Origin: Methylobacterium tardum
GTDB taxonomy: Bacteria > Pseudomonadota > Alphaproteobacteria > Rhizobiales > Beijerinckiaceae
NCBI RefSeq assembly: GCF_023546765.1
Contig: NZ_CP097484.1
Coordinates: 5,318,501 to 5,382,500, forward strand
Direction of reading: 5' to 3'
Length of the DNA: 64,000 nucleotides
In this document: positions 8,401 through 18,257 of the stretch, in pieces
How the letters are laid out: the number at the start of each line of letters is the position of its first letter
How positions within the stretch are numbered: position 1 is the stretch's first letter
Position numbers and translations under genes: made by a program
Notes under the pieces: model-generated
What the model was told of the DNA's origin: nothing
Databases searched by the model: none
What the model saw: only the letters and a program-made list of their open reading frames with translations

Positions 8401-10293
8401 ATGCCTACCCCCTCACCCGACCGGTTCGACGTCGCGATCGTCGGCGGCGGTCATGCCGGCGTCGAGGCCGCCGCCGCCGCGGCGCGCTGCGGCGCGCGCA
8501 CCGCCCTGGTCACCCACGACCCGGCGACGATCGGGGCGATGTCATGCAACCCCGCGATCGGCGGCCTCGGCAAGGGCCACCTCGTGCGCGAGGTCGATGC
8601 CCTGGACGGGCTGATGGGCCGCGTCGCGGACGCCGCCGGCATCCAGTTCCGCCTGCTCAACCGCCGCAAGGGACCGGCGGTGCGCGGCCCCCGGACCCAG
8701 GCCGACCGGAAGCTCTACGCGGCCGCCATGCAGGCGGCCATCGCCGAGACAGCCGGCCTGACGGTGATCGCGGGGGCCTGCGAGGATCTCGTCCTCGACG
8801 CCGGCGGCCGCATCGCCGGTCTCGTCCTGGCCGACGGCCGTACCCTCGCCTGCGCCGCCGTGGTGCTGACCACCGGCACCTTCCTGCGCGGCCTGATCCA
8901 TATCGGCGAGCGGCAGATCCCGGCGGGCCGCGTCGGCGAGGCGCCGGCGATCGGGCTCGCGCGGACGCTGGACCGCCTCGGCCTGCGCCTCGGGCGCCTG
9001 AAGACCGGGACGCCGCCGCGCCTCGATGGCCGGACCATCGACTGGGCCGGTCTGGAGATGCAGGAGGCGGATGCCGAGCCGGTGCCGTTCTCGACGCTGA
9101 CCGAGCGGATCACCAACCCGCAGATCCGGTGCGGCATCACCCGGACGAGCCCGGCCGTCCACGACCTGATCCGCGCCAACCTGCACCGGTCGCCGATGTA
9201 TTCCGGCGGCATCGCCAGCCGCGGGCCGCGCTACTGCCCGTCGATCGAGGACAAGGTGGTGCGCTTCGGCGACCGCGAGGGGCACCAGATCTTCCTGGAG
9301 CCCGAGGGGCTCGACGACCCGACCATCTACCCGAACGGCATCTCGACGGCCCTTCCGGAAGAGGTGCAGCAGGCGATCATCCGGGCGATCCCGGGGCTGG
9401 AGCGGGCCACGATCCTCCGGACGGGCTACGCCATCGAGTACGATTACGTCGATCCGCGCGAGCTCGACACGGGCCTGCAGGTGAAGCGCCTGCCGGGGCT
9501 GTTCCTGGCCGGCCAGATCAACGGCACCACCGGCTACGAGGAGGCGGCCGGCCAGGGGCTGGTGGCCGGCCTCAACGCCGCCCGATCCGCCGGCGGCCTC
9601 GACATCGCGGGTTTCGACCGGGCCGAATCCTACCTCGGCGTGATGATCGGCGACTTGGTGACCCACGGGGTCAGCGAGCCGTACCGGATGTTCACGTCGC
9701 GCTCCGAGTACCGGCTATCCCTGCGGGTCGACAACGCCGATGCCCGGCTGACCCCGCGCGGGGAGGCCCTCGGCTGCGTCGGCCGCCACCGGGCGGCGCA
9801 TTTCACGGCGTCGCAGCAGGACCTCGGCGCGGCCCGGGCGCGGCTCGACGCGGTGAGCCTGACGCCGAGCCAAGCGGCCGCCCACGGGATCAGTCTGAAC
9901 CGCGACGGCATCCGCCGGACGGGCTTCCAGCTGCTCGCCTATCCGGAGATCGCGTGGACCGATCTGGCGGCGATCTGGCCCGATCTCGCCGCGGTCGCGC
10001 CACGCATTGCCGACCGGCTCAAGACCGACGCGACCTACGCGGTCTATCTCGACCGGCAGAACGCAGACATCGCGGCCTTCCGCCGGGACGAGGCGGTGCG
10101 TCTGCCGGCCGGGCTGGACTACGCGGCGATCAGCGGTCTCTCCAACGAGATGCGGGTGAAGCTCGAGGCAGTGCGCCCCGGGACCCTTGGTCAGGCCGCG
10201 CGGATCGAGGGCGTGACACCGGCCGCGCTGACGCTGCTCGCCGCCCATGCCCGGCGCGGCGCGCGGGGAAACGCGGATCGTCTGTCGGCATGA
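8401..10293 (+). CDS. mnmG: tRNA uridine-34 carboxymethylaminomethyl modification enzyme, FAD subunit
   Basis: 630 residues, full length for MnmG (GidA). With MnmE it modifies the wobble U34 of tRNAs using FAD and methylenetetrahydrofolate or glycine. Visible features are the dinucleotide-binding [10 protein letters not shown] at the N-terminus, [23 protein letters not shown], and the C-terminal helical domain that binds MnmE and tRNA. It is the first gene of mnmG-rsmG-parA-parB, and its stop overlaps the rsmG start (ATGA). mnmE is not in the window. Confidence 0.97.
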   Translation: MPTPSPDRFDVAIVGGGHAGVEAAAAAARCGARTALVTHDPATIGAMSCNPAIGGLGKGHLVREVDALDGLMGRVADAAGIQFRLLNRRKGPAVRGPRTQADRKLYAAAMQAAIAETAGLTVIAGACEDLVLDAGGRIAGLVLADGRTLACAAVVLTTGTFLRGLIHIGERQIPAGRVGEAPAIGLARTLDRLGLRLGRLKTGTPPRLDGRTIDWAGLEMQEADAEPVPFSTLTERITNPQIRCGITRTSPAVHDLIRANLHRSPMYSGGIASRGPRYCPSIEDKVVRFGDREGHQIFLEPEGLDDPTIYPNGISTALPEEVQQAIIRAIPGLERATILRTGYAIEYDYVDPRELDTGLQVKRLPGLFLAGQINGTTGYEEAAGQGLVAGLNAARSAGGLDIAGFDRAESYLGVMIGDLVTHGVSEPYRMFTSRSEYRLSLRVDNADARLTPRGEALGCVGRHRAAHFTASQQDLGAARARLDAVSLTPSQAAAHGISLNRDGIRRTGFQLLAYPEIAWTDLAAIWPDLAAVAPRIADRLKTDATYAVYLDRQNADIAAFRRDEAVRLPAGLDYAAISGLSNEMRVKLEAVRPGTLGQAARIEGVTPAALTLLAAHARRGARGNADRLSA

Positions 10294-10925
10294 GTGATCC
10301 CGACCGCGCCCGCGTCCTCGCCGGCTCCCGTGTTTCACGTGAAACAGCCGAGCGGCTCGACCTCTACGTCGCCCAGCTCCGCCGCTGGCAGCCGATCAAG
10401 AACCTCGTCGGCCCCGCCACCCTGGACGAGGTCTGGCGCCGGCATATCGACGACGCGCTGCAGCTCCTCGACCTCGCCCCGGATGCCCGGACCTGGCTCG
10501 ATCTCGGCTCCGGGGCCGGCATCCCGGGGCTGATCCTGGCCATCGCCGGGACGGAGCGCGGCATCCAGGTCGACCTCGTGGAGAGCAACGCGCGCAAATG
10601 CGCCTTCCTCACCGAGACGGCCCGCCTCACCGGCGCGCCGGCCCGAGTGCGCAACGCCCGGATCGAGTCGGTGATCGACGCGTATGGCGGCATCGAGATC
10701 GTCTGCGCCCGCGCCCTGGCGCCCCTGGCACAGCTCCTCGCCTGGACGGAGCCGCTGTTGAAAACGGGCACCACCGGTCTGTTTCCGAAGGGCCGGGATG
10801 TACAAGCCGAATTGACCCAGGCGTCCGCGCAGTGGACAGTCGTTAACGACCTCGTGCCGAGCCGGACCGATTCCGAAGCCCGGATCGTGCGCGTCACTGC
10901 CCTCGCCGCCCCGAGCCACCGATGA
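10290..10925 (+). CDS. rsmG: 16S rRNA (guanine-527 N7) methyltransferase
   Basis: 211 residues. It methylates G527 of 16S rRNA with S-adenosylmethionine. The SAM-binding motif is [12 protein letters not shown], and the conserved ARALAPL segment follows. The ATG start overlaps the mnmG stop by 4 bases and the stop overlaps the parA start by 4 bases, so the three genes are translationally coupled. A perfect parS site is embedded in codons 14-19 (10331-10346), so the gene also carries a centromere. Confidence 0.96.
   Translation: MSDPDRARVLAGSRVSRETAERLDLYVAQLRRWQPIKNLVGPATLDEVWRRHIDDALQLLDLAPDARTWLDLGSGAGIPGLILAIAGTERGIQVDLVESNARKCAFLTETARLTGAPARVRNARIESVIDAYGGIEIVCARALAPLAQLLAWTEPLLKTGTTGLFPKGRDVQAELTQASAQWTVVNDLVPSRTDSEARIVRVTALAAPSHR
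10331..10346. promoter_or_regulatory. parS centromere site (ParB-binding palindrome)
   Basis: TGTTTCACGTGAAACA, a perfect 16-base palindrome identical to the bacterial parS consensus. It lies inside rsmG just upstream of parA-parB. ParB would load here for chromosome segregation, and this places the region in the origin-proximal part of the chromosome. Confidence 0.97.
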
Positions 10926-11779
10926 ACGAACCGATCCTCGGCGAGTCCGCCGACCGGTCCATGGATTCATCCATGCGACGCCCGCTGCGCGTTCTGGCGC
11001 TCGCCAACCAGAAGGGCGGCGTCGGCAAGACCACGACGGCGATCAACCTCGGCACCGCGCTGGCGGCGATCGGCGAGGACGTGCTGGTGATCGACCTCGA
11101 TCCGCAGGGTAACGCCTCGACGGGGCTCGGGATCGACCGCGCCAAGCGCCGGGTCTCGACCTACGAGGTGATGGCCGGCGAGGCCTCGCTGGCGCAGGCG
11201 GTGGTGCCGACCGCCGTGCCGCGGCTGTCGATCGCGCCCTCGACCATGGATCTCCTCGGGCTGGAGCTGGAGCTGGCCACCCTGCCCGACCGGGCGCACC
11301 GGCTGCGCTCCATGCTCAAGAGCCTGACCCAGGCGCCGAGCCTGTCGAAGATCAGCTACGTGCTGATCGACTGCCCGCCCTCGCTCAACCTGCTGACCAT
11401 CAACGCCCTGGCGGCGGCCGATGCTGTGCTGGTGCCGCTGCAATGCGAGTTCTTTGCCCTGGAGGGCCTCAGCCAGCTGCTGCGGACGGTCGAGCAGGTG
11501 CGCGGCGCCCTTAACCCGAAGCTGACGATCCAGGGCATCGTGCTGACAATGTTCGACCCGCGCAACAACCTCTCCGCCCAGGTCGTGGCGGATGTGCGCG
11601 GCTTCATGGGCGACAAGGTCTACGAGACCGTGATCCCCCGCAACGTCCGCATCTCCGAGGCGCCCTCGCACGGCAAGCCGGCCCTGCTGTACGACCTGAA
11701 ATGCGCCGGCAGCCGGGCCTATCTGCGCCTGGCCTCGGAGGTGATCCAGCGCGAGGGCCGGGTCCCGGCCGCGGCCTGA
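10922..11779 (+). CDS. parA: Chromosome partitioning ATPase ParA
   Basis: 285 residues. A deviant Walker A box QKGGVGKTT follows a short N-terminal extension, with IDLDPQGNAS and LIDCPPSL as the further Walker motifs. The ATP-dependent dimer binds DNA and moves the ParB-parS complex towards the cell poles. The start overlaps the rsmG stop by 4 bases. It is chromosomal in type, judged by its place next to rsmG and a consensus parS. Confidence 0.97.
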   Translation: MNEPILGESADRSMDSSMRRPLRVLALANQKGGVGKTTTAINLGTALAAIGEDVLVIDLDPQGNASTGLGIDRAKRRVSTYEVMAGEASLAQAVVPTAVPRLSIAPSTMDLLGLELELATLPDRAHRLRSMLKSLTQAPSLSKISYVLIDCPPSLNLLTINALAAADAVLVPLQCEFFALEGLSQLLRTVEQVRGALNPKLTIQGIVLTMFDPRNNLSAQVVADVRGFMGDKVYETVIPRNVRISEAPSHGKPALLYDLKCAGSRAYLRLASEVIQREGRVPAAA

Positions 11780-11929
11780 TCGGACTGCGCGGGCGCCCCG
11801 CGGACCGGATGCCGGCTGGGCTCCGGAGGGCGCATCGAACCAGGAGCCGTGCCCGACGAGGTCGGAACGGCGCCGATGAGCCCCTCGCCGATCCGGGGGT
11901 GTGTGTGGAGCGTGACACGGGTGGCGATC

Positions 11930-12826
11930 ATGGCGGAGGAGGGGGCAAGACCCCGACTGGGGCGCGGCCTCGCGGCGCTGATCGGTGATTTCGGCGACAC
12001 GGGACAGGCCGCTGCCGCGAAGGTGGACGCGCAGCGCAGGGTCCCGGTGGAGTTCCTGCGGCCGAACCCGCGCAACCCGCGCCGGAGCTTCAGCGAGACG
12101 GAGCTGTCCGAGCTGGCGACCTCGATCGGTCAGCGCGGCATCATCCAGCCGATCGTGGCGCGGCCGATCGGCGACGTGCCCGGCACGTTCGAGATCGTCG
12201 CCGGCGAACGGCGCTGGCGGGCGGCCCAGCGGGCCGGGCTCGACGAGGTGCCGGTGGTGGTCGTCGAGATCGGCGACCGCGCCTCGCTGGAATTCGCCAT
12301 CCTGGAGAATGTCCAGCGCAGCGACCTCAACCCGATCGAGGAGGCGTCGGGCTACGAGCGCCTGATGCAGGACTTCTCGTACACGCAGAAGGAGCTGGCC
12401 GAGATCCTCGGCAAGAGCCGCAGCCACCTCGCCAACACCCTGCGCCTGCTCAACCTGCCGGCCGCCGTGCAGGAGCGCGTCGTCGAGGGCGAGCTGACCG
12501 CCGGCCATGCCCGGGCGCTGCTCGCGGTGCGGGATCCGGAGGCCCTGGCCCGCCGGGTCGTGGCGGAAGGCCTGTCGGTCCGGGACGTGGAGGCCATCGC
12601 GGCCGCCGAGGCCCAGCCGAACGAGGCACCTCGCCCCGGCCGTCCGCGCCTCTCCGCGGAGCGTGCCGCCCCGGTGCGCGACCTCGAATTGCGGATCCAC
12701 CGGGCGCTCGGCGTCCCGGTCTCGTACCGGCCGAAGGACGAGTCCTCCGGCGAGATCCGCATCCGCTACGAGACCCAGGACGAGCTGCAGGGGCTGCTCA
12801 ACCGCTTCCGGGTGTCGGACGGCTGA
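11930..12826 (+). CDS. parB: Chromosome partitioning protein ParB (CTPase, parS binding)
   Basis: About 298 residues from ATG 11930, which begins the conserved N-terminus (RLGRGLAALIG, the ParA-contact motif). The ParB/Srx nucleotide-binding domain follows with GERRWRAAQRAGL and ENVQRSDLNPIEEA; the helix-turn-helix for parS is in TQKELAEILGKSRSHLANTL; a C-terminal dimer domain ends the protein. GTG 11921 is an alternative start with a GGAG box about 10 bases upstream. It lies 150 bases downstream of parA. A family A repeat separates it from the convergent holA. Confidence 0.96.
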   Translation: MAEEGARPRLGRGLAALIGDFGDTGQAAAAKVDAQRRVPVEFLRPNPRNPRRSFSETELSELATSIGQRGIIQPIVARPIGDVPGTFEIVAGERRWRAAQRAGLDEVPVVVVEIGDRASLEFAILENVQRSDLNPIEEASGYERLMQDFSYTQKELAEILGKSRSHLANTLRLLNLPAAVQERVVEGELTAGHARALLAVRDPEALARRVVAEGLSVRDVEAIAAAEAQPNEAPRPGRPRLSAERAAPVRDLELRIHRALGVPVSYRPKDESSGEIRIRYETQDELQGLLNRFRVSDG

Positions 12827-12872
12827 GGCCAAGCCGGCCTGATCCGGGGCGCCGGGCCCGATCCCAACCTGC

Positions 12873-12986
12873 CCCTCATCCTGAGGGGACCGCGTCAGCG
12901 GGCCTCGAAGGAAGCTCCAGGGATCGCGTGACTGGCTGGAGCCCGCCTTCGAAGCCTCCGCTGCGCTGCGGCACCTCAGGATCAGG
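12873..12986. repeat. Intergenic palindromic repeat, family A, full copy
   Basis: Left arm CCCCTCATCCTGAGG and GCGGGCCTCGAAGGAAGCTC, right arm CCCGCCTTCGAAGCCTCCGC followed by GGCACCTCAGGATCAGG. It lies between convergent parB and holA, a typical place for REP-like elements, where it could also slow transcription. Confidence 0.88.
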
Positions 12987-13075
12987 TTGGGTCTCGGAGC
13001 AGGGTGGGGCGAGCGGGCGTTCTGTCGAGCACGCGAGACCCGCAACGCCCCGGCGGGTCGCTCCCGCGCCCTGCC

Positions 13076-14107
13076 CTACCGCCGACGCCGCGCTCCGGCC
13101 TCGGCGACGCGCAGCAGGGCCGCTGAGGCCAGGGCGTGGGCCAGCTCCGGCTCGGCCCGCCGGCAGGCCAGGACGGCCGCCTGAAGGGCCGCCACCGCCT
13201 GCCGCAGGGTACCGGGCGGCCAAGCGCCGAGCTGGCCCTCGATGCTGGCCTTGCGCTTGAAATGCAGGCCGCGCCACGTCGCCACCATGAGGGCGGGCGT
13301 CTTGTCGGGGTTGTCGAGGCGGGTGGTGAGCAGCGTCAGGGCGTGCCGCAGCGCCGAGCCCAGCACCGCGCCGGGATCGAGACCCTCGTGCCGGAAGCGC
13401 CGGTAGTCGCGCTCCACCGCGTCGCGGCGGCCGTCGAAGGCCGCGTCGATCAGGGTGTTGAGCACGCTGGCGGCGACGTCGCTGGTGACGGCCTCGACAT
13501 GGTCGAGGGTCACGGTGCCCTCACCGGCCGCGTAGAGGGCGAGCTTCTCGATCTCCATCAGGCTGGCCCGGCGGTCGCCGCCGAGGCTCCGGGCCAGGAC
13601 CTCGCGGGCGGCGCGGTCGATGCGCAGGCCGCGCTCCTGGAGGGTGCGCTCGATCAGGTCCGAGAGGGTGCGCTCGTCGTCGGCGTAGCAGGGAATCGCC
13701 AGTGCCTTGGCCGAGCGCTCGCACAGGGTGCGCAACGGGTTGTTCTTGGCGAGGTCGCCGGCCTCCACGACGATCCGGGCGTCGGCGACCGTGGCGCCCA
13801 GCACCGCCTCGACCGCGGGCGCGTAGTTGCGGGTGCCGGGCCGGACCCAGATCGCCCGGCGGCCGCCGAACAGGCCCATCGTGCCGGCCTCGTCGCAGAG
13901 CCGGCCTGGATCGGAGGCGAGGGCGTCGCCGTCGATCCGCACCAGGGCGAAGGGGTCGGCCGGGTCGGTGACGAAATCCTCGGCGAGCTTGCGGGCGCGC
14001 TCGGTGACGAGACCCGTGTCGGGTCCGTAGACGAGGATCACCGGGATGCGCGGGTCGGGCCCGCGCCGGATCAGCCCTTCGATCTCGCCGGCCTTGACCG
14101 CGGTCAC
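13076..14107 (-). CDS. holA: DNA polymerase III subunit delta
   Basis: 343 residues, full length. HolA is part of the clamp loader that opens the beta sliding clamp. The N-terminal AAA-type segment VILVYGPDTGLV and the SLGGDRRASLMEIEKLALYA motif are typical. The start codon is GTG 14107, only 6 bases after the lptE stop, so lptE and holA form an operon. In many alphaproteobacteria leuS precedes lptE-holA; here leuS lies about 14 kb away. Confidence 0.93.
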   Translation of the reverse strand: MTAVKAGEIEGLIRRGPDPRIPVILVYGPDTGLVTERARKLAEDFVTDPADPFALVRIDGDALASDPGRLCDEAGTMGLFGGRRAIWVRPGTRNYAPAVEAVLGATVADARIVVEAGDLAKNNPLRTLCERSAKALAIPCYADDERTLSDLIERTLQERGLRIDRAAREVLARSLGGDRRASLMEIEKLALYAAGEGTVTLDHVEAVTSDVAASVLNTLIDAAFDGRRDAVERDYRRFRHEGLDPGAVLGSALRHALTLLTTRLDNPDKTPALMVATWRGLHFKRKASIEGQLGAWPPGTLRQAVAALQAAVLACRRAEPELAHALASAALLRVAEAGARRRR

Positions 14108-14113
14108 CGCGGG

Positions 14114-14659
14114 TTACGGCTTGGTCGAGAGCACGGCCGCGAGGCGGCTCTTGATCTGGTCGGAGAGCACGCTGGCGAGGCGAATCTCGGCGTCGCGCGC
14201 CGCCCGCTGGCTGGCGAAGCGCTGGACCGATCGGTCGTAGGTCGCGGTCGAGGTCGCCACGCCCTCGGTGTAGACCTTGGCGCCGGTCATGTCCTCGAGG
14301 CTGTACTTGATGTTGGCCACCAGGGTGCCGGCCTCGGCGCGGCCCGTGGTCGAGGACACGATCGGGGTCTGGACGATCTCGGAGCCCGAGAGCTTCAGCC
14401 GGTAGCGCTTGGCCGAGGGCTGGCCCGACCCGTCGAGGTCGAAGACCAGCTCGCTGCGCAGGTAATGCCCGAGCCGTTCCTGGCCCTGGGCCATCACCAC
14501 GTCGTCGACCTGCACGGAGGCGAGCAGCGCCTGGACGGTCTCGCCGGAGGCCGTCGGCCCGTAGAGCGGGCGAAAGCAGGCCGAGAGGTTCAGCGCCAGG
14601 CCGGCCACGCAGACGAGACGGCCGACCCGACCCGCGATCGATACCCCAGACCTCACCAT
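14114..14659 (-). CDS. lptE: LPS-assembly lipoprotein LptE
   Basis: 181 residues with a lipoprotein signal: hydrophobic VCVAGLALNL followed by the lipobox LSAC, then FRPLYGP, a hallmark of alphaproteobacterial LptE. LptE sits inside the LptD barrel and helps insert lipopolysaccharide into the outer membrane. It forms an operon with holA. Confidence 0.9.
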   Translation of the reverse strand: MVRSGVSIAGRVGRLVCVAGLALNLSACFRPLYGPTASGETVQALLASVQVDDVVMAQGQERLGHYLRSELVFDLDGSGQPSAKRYRLKLSGSEIVQTPIVSSTTGRAEAGTLVANIKYSLEDMTGAKVYTEGVATSTATYDRSVQRFASQRAARDAEIRLASVLSDQIKSRLAAVLSTKP

Positions 14660-14788
14660 CAGCCGCCGTTCCGCCCCGCTTCGCCGGATCGTTCTAGCGC
14701 GGACACAGAGGGCCGCGCCATGACGCTAGGCGCGAAGCGTTACGATTCCTCTGCGGCAAGAGCGTGGTCGTCAGGTGTCGGCCACGTT

Positions 14789-15742
14789 TCAGAGCGTCGC
14801 CAGGTAGCCCGAGACCGTCAGCACCGCCAGCACCGTCGAGACCAGCACCACCGTGGCGGTCAGGTCGGCCTCGCGCCGGTAGAACTCCGCCAGCATGAAC
14901 GGCCCGGTCCCGGTGGGCAGCGCCGCCATCAGCACCGCCACGTGCAGCAGGAGCGGCGGCAGGTCGAACAGGTAGCGGCCGAGCCCGTAGGCCAGCAGCG
15001 GATGGGCGGCGAGCTTCAGCCCGACGAGGAGCCCCGCCACCCGCCCCTGCCCGCTCTGCCGCCCGCGCTTCTGGGCCAGGAACAGGCCGAGGGCCACCAG
15101 GGCGCAGGGCGAGGCCGCGCCGCCGAGGAGCTTCAGAAAGGTCTCCACGGGCGCCGGCAGGGCGAGCCCGAGGCACGGCACCAGGGCGCCCAGCGCCGGC
15201 GCCACCAGGAGCGGGTTGCGCAGCAGCGACCGGCCGACCGTGCGCCAGACCGGGCCGCGGGCGCCGCCCTGCCCGGCCGCGACCGCCTCGCGCCGCAGCC
15301 CGGTCTCGATCAGCACGATCGCGACCGCGAACACGGCGCAGACGGTCAGGATCGTCGCCACCGTGGTGGGAGCCAGCGCCTCGGGACCGAAGGCCACGAG
15401 CGCCAGGGGGAAGCCCATGAACCCGGTATTGGCGTAGCCGGCATTCAGCCCATCCACCGCGGCATCGGCGAGCGGACGCCCCTCCCCCCGCCGGATCAGC
15501 ACCGTGAGCGCGAAGATCGCGAGGCTGCTGAGGCCGAAGGCGCCGATGAAGCCGGGCTTCCAGATGGCGCTCCAATGGGCATGGGCGGTGACGTCGAACA
15601 GCAGCGCCGGCAGCGCCAGGAAGACCACGAACCGGTTGAGCTCGGTGGTGGCGGCGGCGCCGAGCACGCCGATCCGCCGGGCCAGCCAGCCGGCGAAGAT
15701 CAGCGCGAAGATCGGCAGCACGACCAGGAGGGTCGAGAGCAT
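14789..15742 (-). CDS. AEC family transporter (auxin efflux carrier type)
   Basis: 317 residues, nearly all hydrophobic, with about ten membrane segments. Typical AEC features are the N-terminal FALIFAGWLARRIGVL, the N-x-x-x-P-A-L pattern (FVVFLALPALLF), GYANTGFMGFPL in the centre, and the second half NPLLVAPALGAL. The family exports small organic acids, amino acids or auxin by a secondary mechanism. Substrate unknown. It is monocistronic and lies between lptE and the siderophore receptors. Confidence 0.85.
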   Translation of the reverse strand: MLSTLLVVLPIFALIFAGWLARRIGVLGAAATTELNRFVVFLALPALLFDVTAHAHWSAIWKPGFIGAFGLSSLAIFALTVLIRRGEGRPLADAAVDGLNAGYANTGFMGFPLALVAFGPEALAPTTVATILTVCAVFAVAIVLIETGLRREAVAAGQGGARGPVWRTVGRSLLRNPLLVAPALGALVPCLGLALPAPVETFLKLLGGAASPCALVALGLFLAQKRGRQSGQGRVAGLLVGLKLAAHPLLAYGLGRYLFDLPPLLLHVAVLMAALPTGTGPFMLAEFYRREADLTATVVLVSTVLAVLTVSGYLATL

Positions 15743-15848
15743 GGCGGGCCCGGGGCGGAGGACGATGCTCCGGCCTTAGGACGGATTCCGCGCCGATCTC
15801 CAGTGCCGGGGGCGGGGGCCAGCCATGCCGGCGCCCGCCCCCGCGGGA

Positions 15849-18116
15849 TCACCAGCGGTAGATCAGGCTGCCGATGACGGTGGCCGGGGCGCCTCGGAAG
15901 CAGTTCCCGAACGCGCAGGTGTTATAGGTCCGGTCGAAGATGTTGTAGGCGTTGATCTGCGCGCGCAGGCCTTGATACTTCGGGTCGATCGCGGCGAAAT
16001 CGTACGCGACCAGCGCGTCGTAGAGCGTCACGGTGGGGTTGCGCACCGTGTTGTCGTCGTCGGCGAAGCTGGTGCCGATGTAGCGGATGCCGCCGCCGAT
16101 CGTCAGGCCGCGGAAGGCCGAGGAGGTCGGGAACGCGTAGGTGAGGAACGACGCGTAGGTGTCGCTCGGGATGCCGGAGACGCGGTTCCCGTCCTGGTTG
16201 GTGCCCCCGAACGAGGTCTGGCTCAGGAAGCGGAAGTCGAGGTGTGTGTAGGCGATGGTCAGGTTCGTGCCCGGCGCGAGGTTGGCGGTCGCCTCGGCCT
16301 CGAAGCCGCGGGAGCGCACCGAGCCGGTCGCGGCCTGGAAGGCGATGTTGGTCGGGTCCGTGCGCAGGATGCTCGACTGCTCGATGTCGAAGCCCGCGAA
16401 CGCGGTCTGGATGTTGGTGCCGGGGATCAGGTACTTCACGCCGGCCTCGATCTGGTCGCCGCTCGCCGGCTTGAAGGCCTGGCCGCGGGCATCCGTGCCG
16501 ACCTGGGGCGTGAAGGTGGTGGCGTAGCTCGCGTAGGGCACGAGACCGGGCGCCAGCACGTAGCCGAGGCCGACCCGGCCGGTGAAGGCAGTGTCGTCCT
16601 GGCGGGTGACCGCGCTGACCGGCGTGGTGCGGTTGTCCTGGAAGATCCAGTCGTGGCGCCCGTTCAGCGTCAGGATGAAGTCGCCGAACCGGGCCTGATC
16701 CTGCAGATAGACGCCGATCTGGTCCTGGGCCTGCCGCGTCGGGCTCGCCAGCGTCGGCGTCGGGATGAATTGCCGGCCGTAATTCTGGGTGATGAGGTTG
16801 AGGTCGGGGGCGGGGCCGCCGCCGAAGCGGTTGCTCAGGCCGTAATGAGCGTAGTCCACGCCCGCCACCAGGGTGTGGGAGATGGGGCCGGTGACGAGGT
16901 GCGCCTCGAGCTGGTTGTCCAGCGTCTGCTGCACCAGCCCCTCGCGGATATAGCCGGTCGAGCGGGAGCCCAGCGTGCGCGCTTCGTTGATGGAATCGAT
17001 GCTGGTGTACTTGGCGCTGAGGAAGATCCCGTAGTGCCGGAAGTTCTGGCGGAAGATCAGGTCGTCCGAGAACCGGTGCTCGAAGGCGTAGCCGATCCGG
17101 TACTGCGTCTGGTCGAGCCCGGCGAAGCGCGGGTCGCCGCTGTAATACTTGGTCACCCGGAAGCCGGGATCGTTGTAGTAGAACACGGTGGCCGGCGTGT
17201 TCCGGACCTGGAACTCGCTCAGGAAGGTGAGGGTGGTGTCGGCCGAGGGCTTCCACGTGAAGGCCGGGGCAATGTTGAGCTGGTCGTCGTTGGTGCCGCG
17301 GCCGATGAAGGTGCCGGCTTCCCGGCGCACGCCGGTCAGCCGGTAGGCCATGGTGCCGTTCGAGCCCTCCACCGGGCCGCCGAGGTCGAAATTGCCCTGG
17401 AAGCGGTCGAAGCTGCCCGACTGGAACCAGACCTCGCCGAAGGGCGCGAAGACCGGGCGCTTCGAGGTCGCGTCGAGGATGCCGCCCGGTGAGCCGAGGC
17501 CGTAGAGGCCCGAGGCCGGCCCGCGCAGGACCGTCACGGCCTCCAGCCCGTAGGGCTCGATGCGCGGGAAGATGAAGCCGCTGCCGATCTGGCGCAGGCC
17601 GTCCCGGTAGGTGCCCTGGTTGGAGAGCACGTCGAAGCCGCGGATGAAGACCTGATCGAAGCGGGGGTCGAAGCCCGAGACGTTGATGGTGGCGCCCGGC
17701 ACGTAGGCGAGGGCGTCGCTGAAGCTCTGGACGTTGCGGTCGTTGAGCTGCTCGCGGGTGACCACCGAGACGGATTGCGGGGTCTCGATCAGCGGCGTGT
17801 TGGTCTTGGTGGCGGTCGGGCTGATCCGGGCGACGTAGCCGGTGACGCCGGAGGGGCCGCCCCCGCCCCCGCTGGTGGCCGAGCTGTTGCCGCCGTCGCC
17901 GCCGCTGACATTGCCGCCCGCCCCGGAGACGGCCGGACCGGTCACGACTTGGCCGGCGGCCTCGACCGAGAGTTCGTTGAGCTGGACATCGGCGGGCTGG
18001 GCCGCGGCTTGACCGGCCATGTGGGGCCCGACCAGGGCCGTGGAGGCGAGGAGCAGACCGAGCGAGGCAGAACGCGTGAACATCGAGGACCCTGTATTCG
18101 TGCCGTTGATCGGCAC
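15849..18116 (-). CDS. TonB-dependent siderophore receptor (copy 1)
   Basis: About 755 residues, an outer-membrane receptor that takes up ferric siderophores using TonB energy. Signal peptide around SASLGLLLASTALVG, a short Gly/Ser-rich linker (GGNSSATSGGGGGPSGVTG), then the plug domain with TPQSVSVVTREQLNDR, and a 22-strand barrel ending in LIYRW. GTG 18116 has a good RBS (AGAGGA) and is used here; ATG 18083 begins closer to the signal peptide and is the alternative. It is a clear paralogue of the next gene, and both have a similar upstream element. Confidence 0.93.
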   Translation of the reverse strand: MPINGTNTGSSMFTRSASLGLLLASTALVGPHMAGQAAAQPADVQLNELSVEAAGQVVTGPAVSGAGGNVSGGDGGNSSATSGGGGGPSGVTGYVARISPTATKTNTPLIETPQSVSVVTREQLNDRNVQSFSDALAYVPGATINVSGFDPRFDQVFIRGFDVLSNQGTYRDGLRQIGSGFIFPRIEPYGLEAVTVLRGPASGLYGLGSPGGILDATSKRPVFAPFGEVWFQSGSFDRFQGNFDLGGPVEGSNGTMAYRLTGVRREAGTFIGRGTNDDQLNIAPAFTWKPSADTTLTFLSEFQVRNTPATVFYYNDPGFRVTKYYSGDPRFAGLDQTQYRIGYAFEHRFSDDLIFRQNFRHYGIFLSAKYTSIDSINEARTLGSRSTGYIREGLVQQTLDNQLEAHLVTGPISHTLVAGVDYAHYGLSNRFGGGPAPDLNLITQNYGRQFIPTPTLASPTRQAQDQIGVYLQDQARFGDFILTLNGRHDWIFQDNRTTPVSAVTRQDDTAFTGRVGLGYVLAPGLVPYASYATTFTPQVGTDARGQAFKPASGDQIEAGVKYLIPGTNIQTAFAGFDIEQSSILRTDPTNIAFQAATGSVRSRGFEAEATANLAPGTNLTIAYTHLDFRFLSQTSFGGTNQDGNRVSGIPSDTYASFLTYAFPTSSAFRGLTIGGGIRYIGTSFADDDNTVRNPTVTLYDALVAYDFAAIDPKYQGLRAQINAYNIFDRTYNTCAFGNCFRGAPATVIGSLIYRW

Positions 18117-18163
18117 TTGGGTTCCTCTTCACCCGTTCACGGTTTCTTGATCAAGCCGAAAAC

Positions 18164-18199
18164 GTGTTCTAGATCACACACTTAGAACGTTTAAAATGT
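18164..18199 (-). promoter_or_regulatory. Conserved element upstream of receptor copy 1, iron-box-like
   Basis: A 36-base stretch (GTGTTCTAGATCACACACTT and so on, centred on TTAGAACGTTTAAAA) that matches 27 of 36 bases with the stretch at 20571-20606 upstream of copy 2. The core TTAGAA-n-TTTAAA resembles the Irr/ICE-type iron control element of Rhizobiales, but it is not a perfect match. It is 48-83 bases upstream of the start, a suitable place for an operator. Confidence 0.55.
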
Positions 18200-18257
18200 G
18201 AAACGGTTCGAAGCTGCGGTCCGTCTCGAGGCCGGCACGGACCGACCGGACCCGTCC

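Noticed and set aside
8544..10289. Upstream extension of the rsmG frame to 8544
   Set aside because: It overlaps mnmG in another frame. The ATG at 10290 with its ATGA overlap and conserved N-terminus is the true start.
13136..15877. A 913-codon open frame on the plus strand
   Set aside because: It lies antisense to holA, lptE and the AEC transporter, all of which have clear family motifs. No motif in the plus frame.
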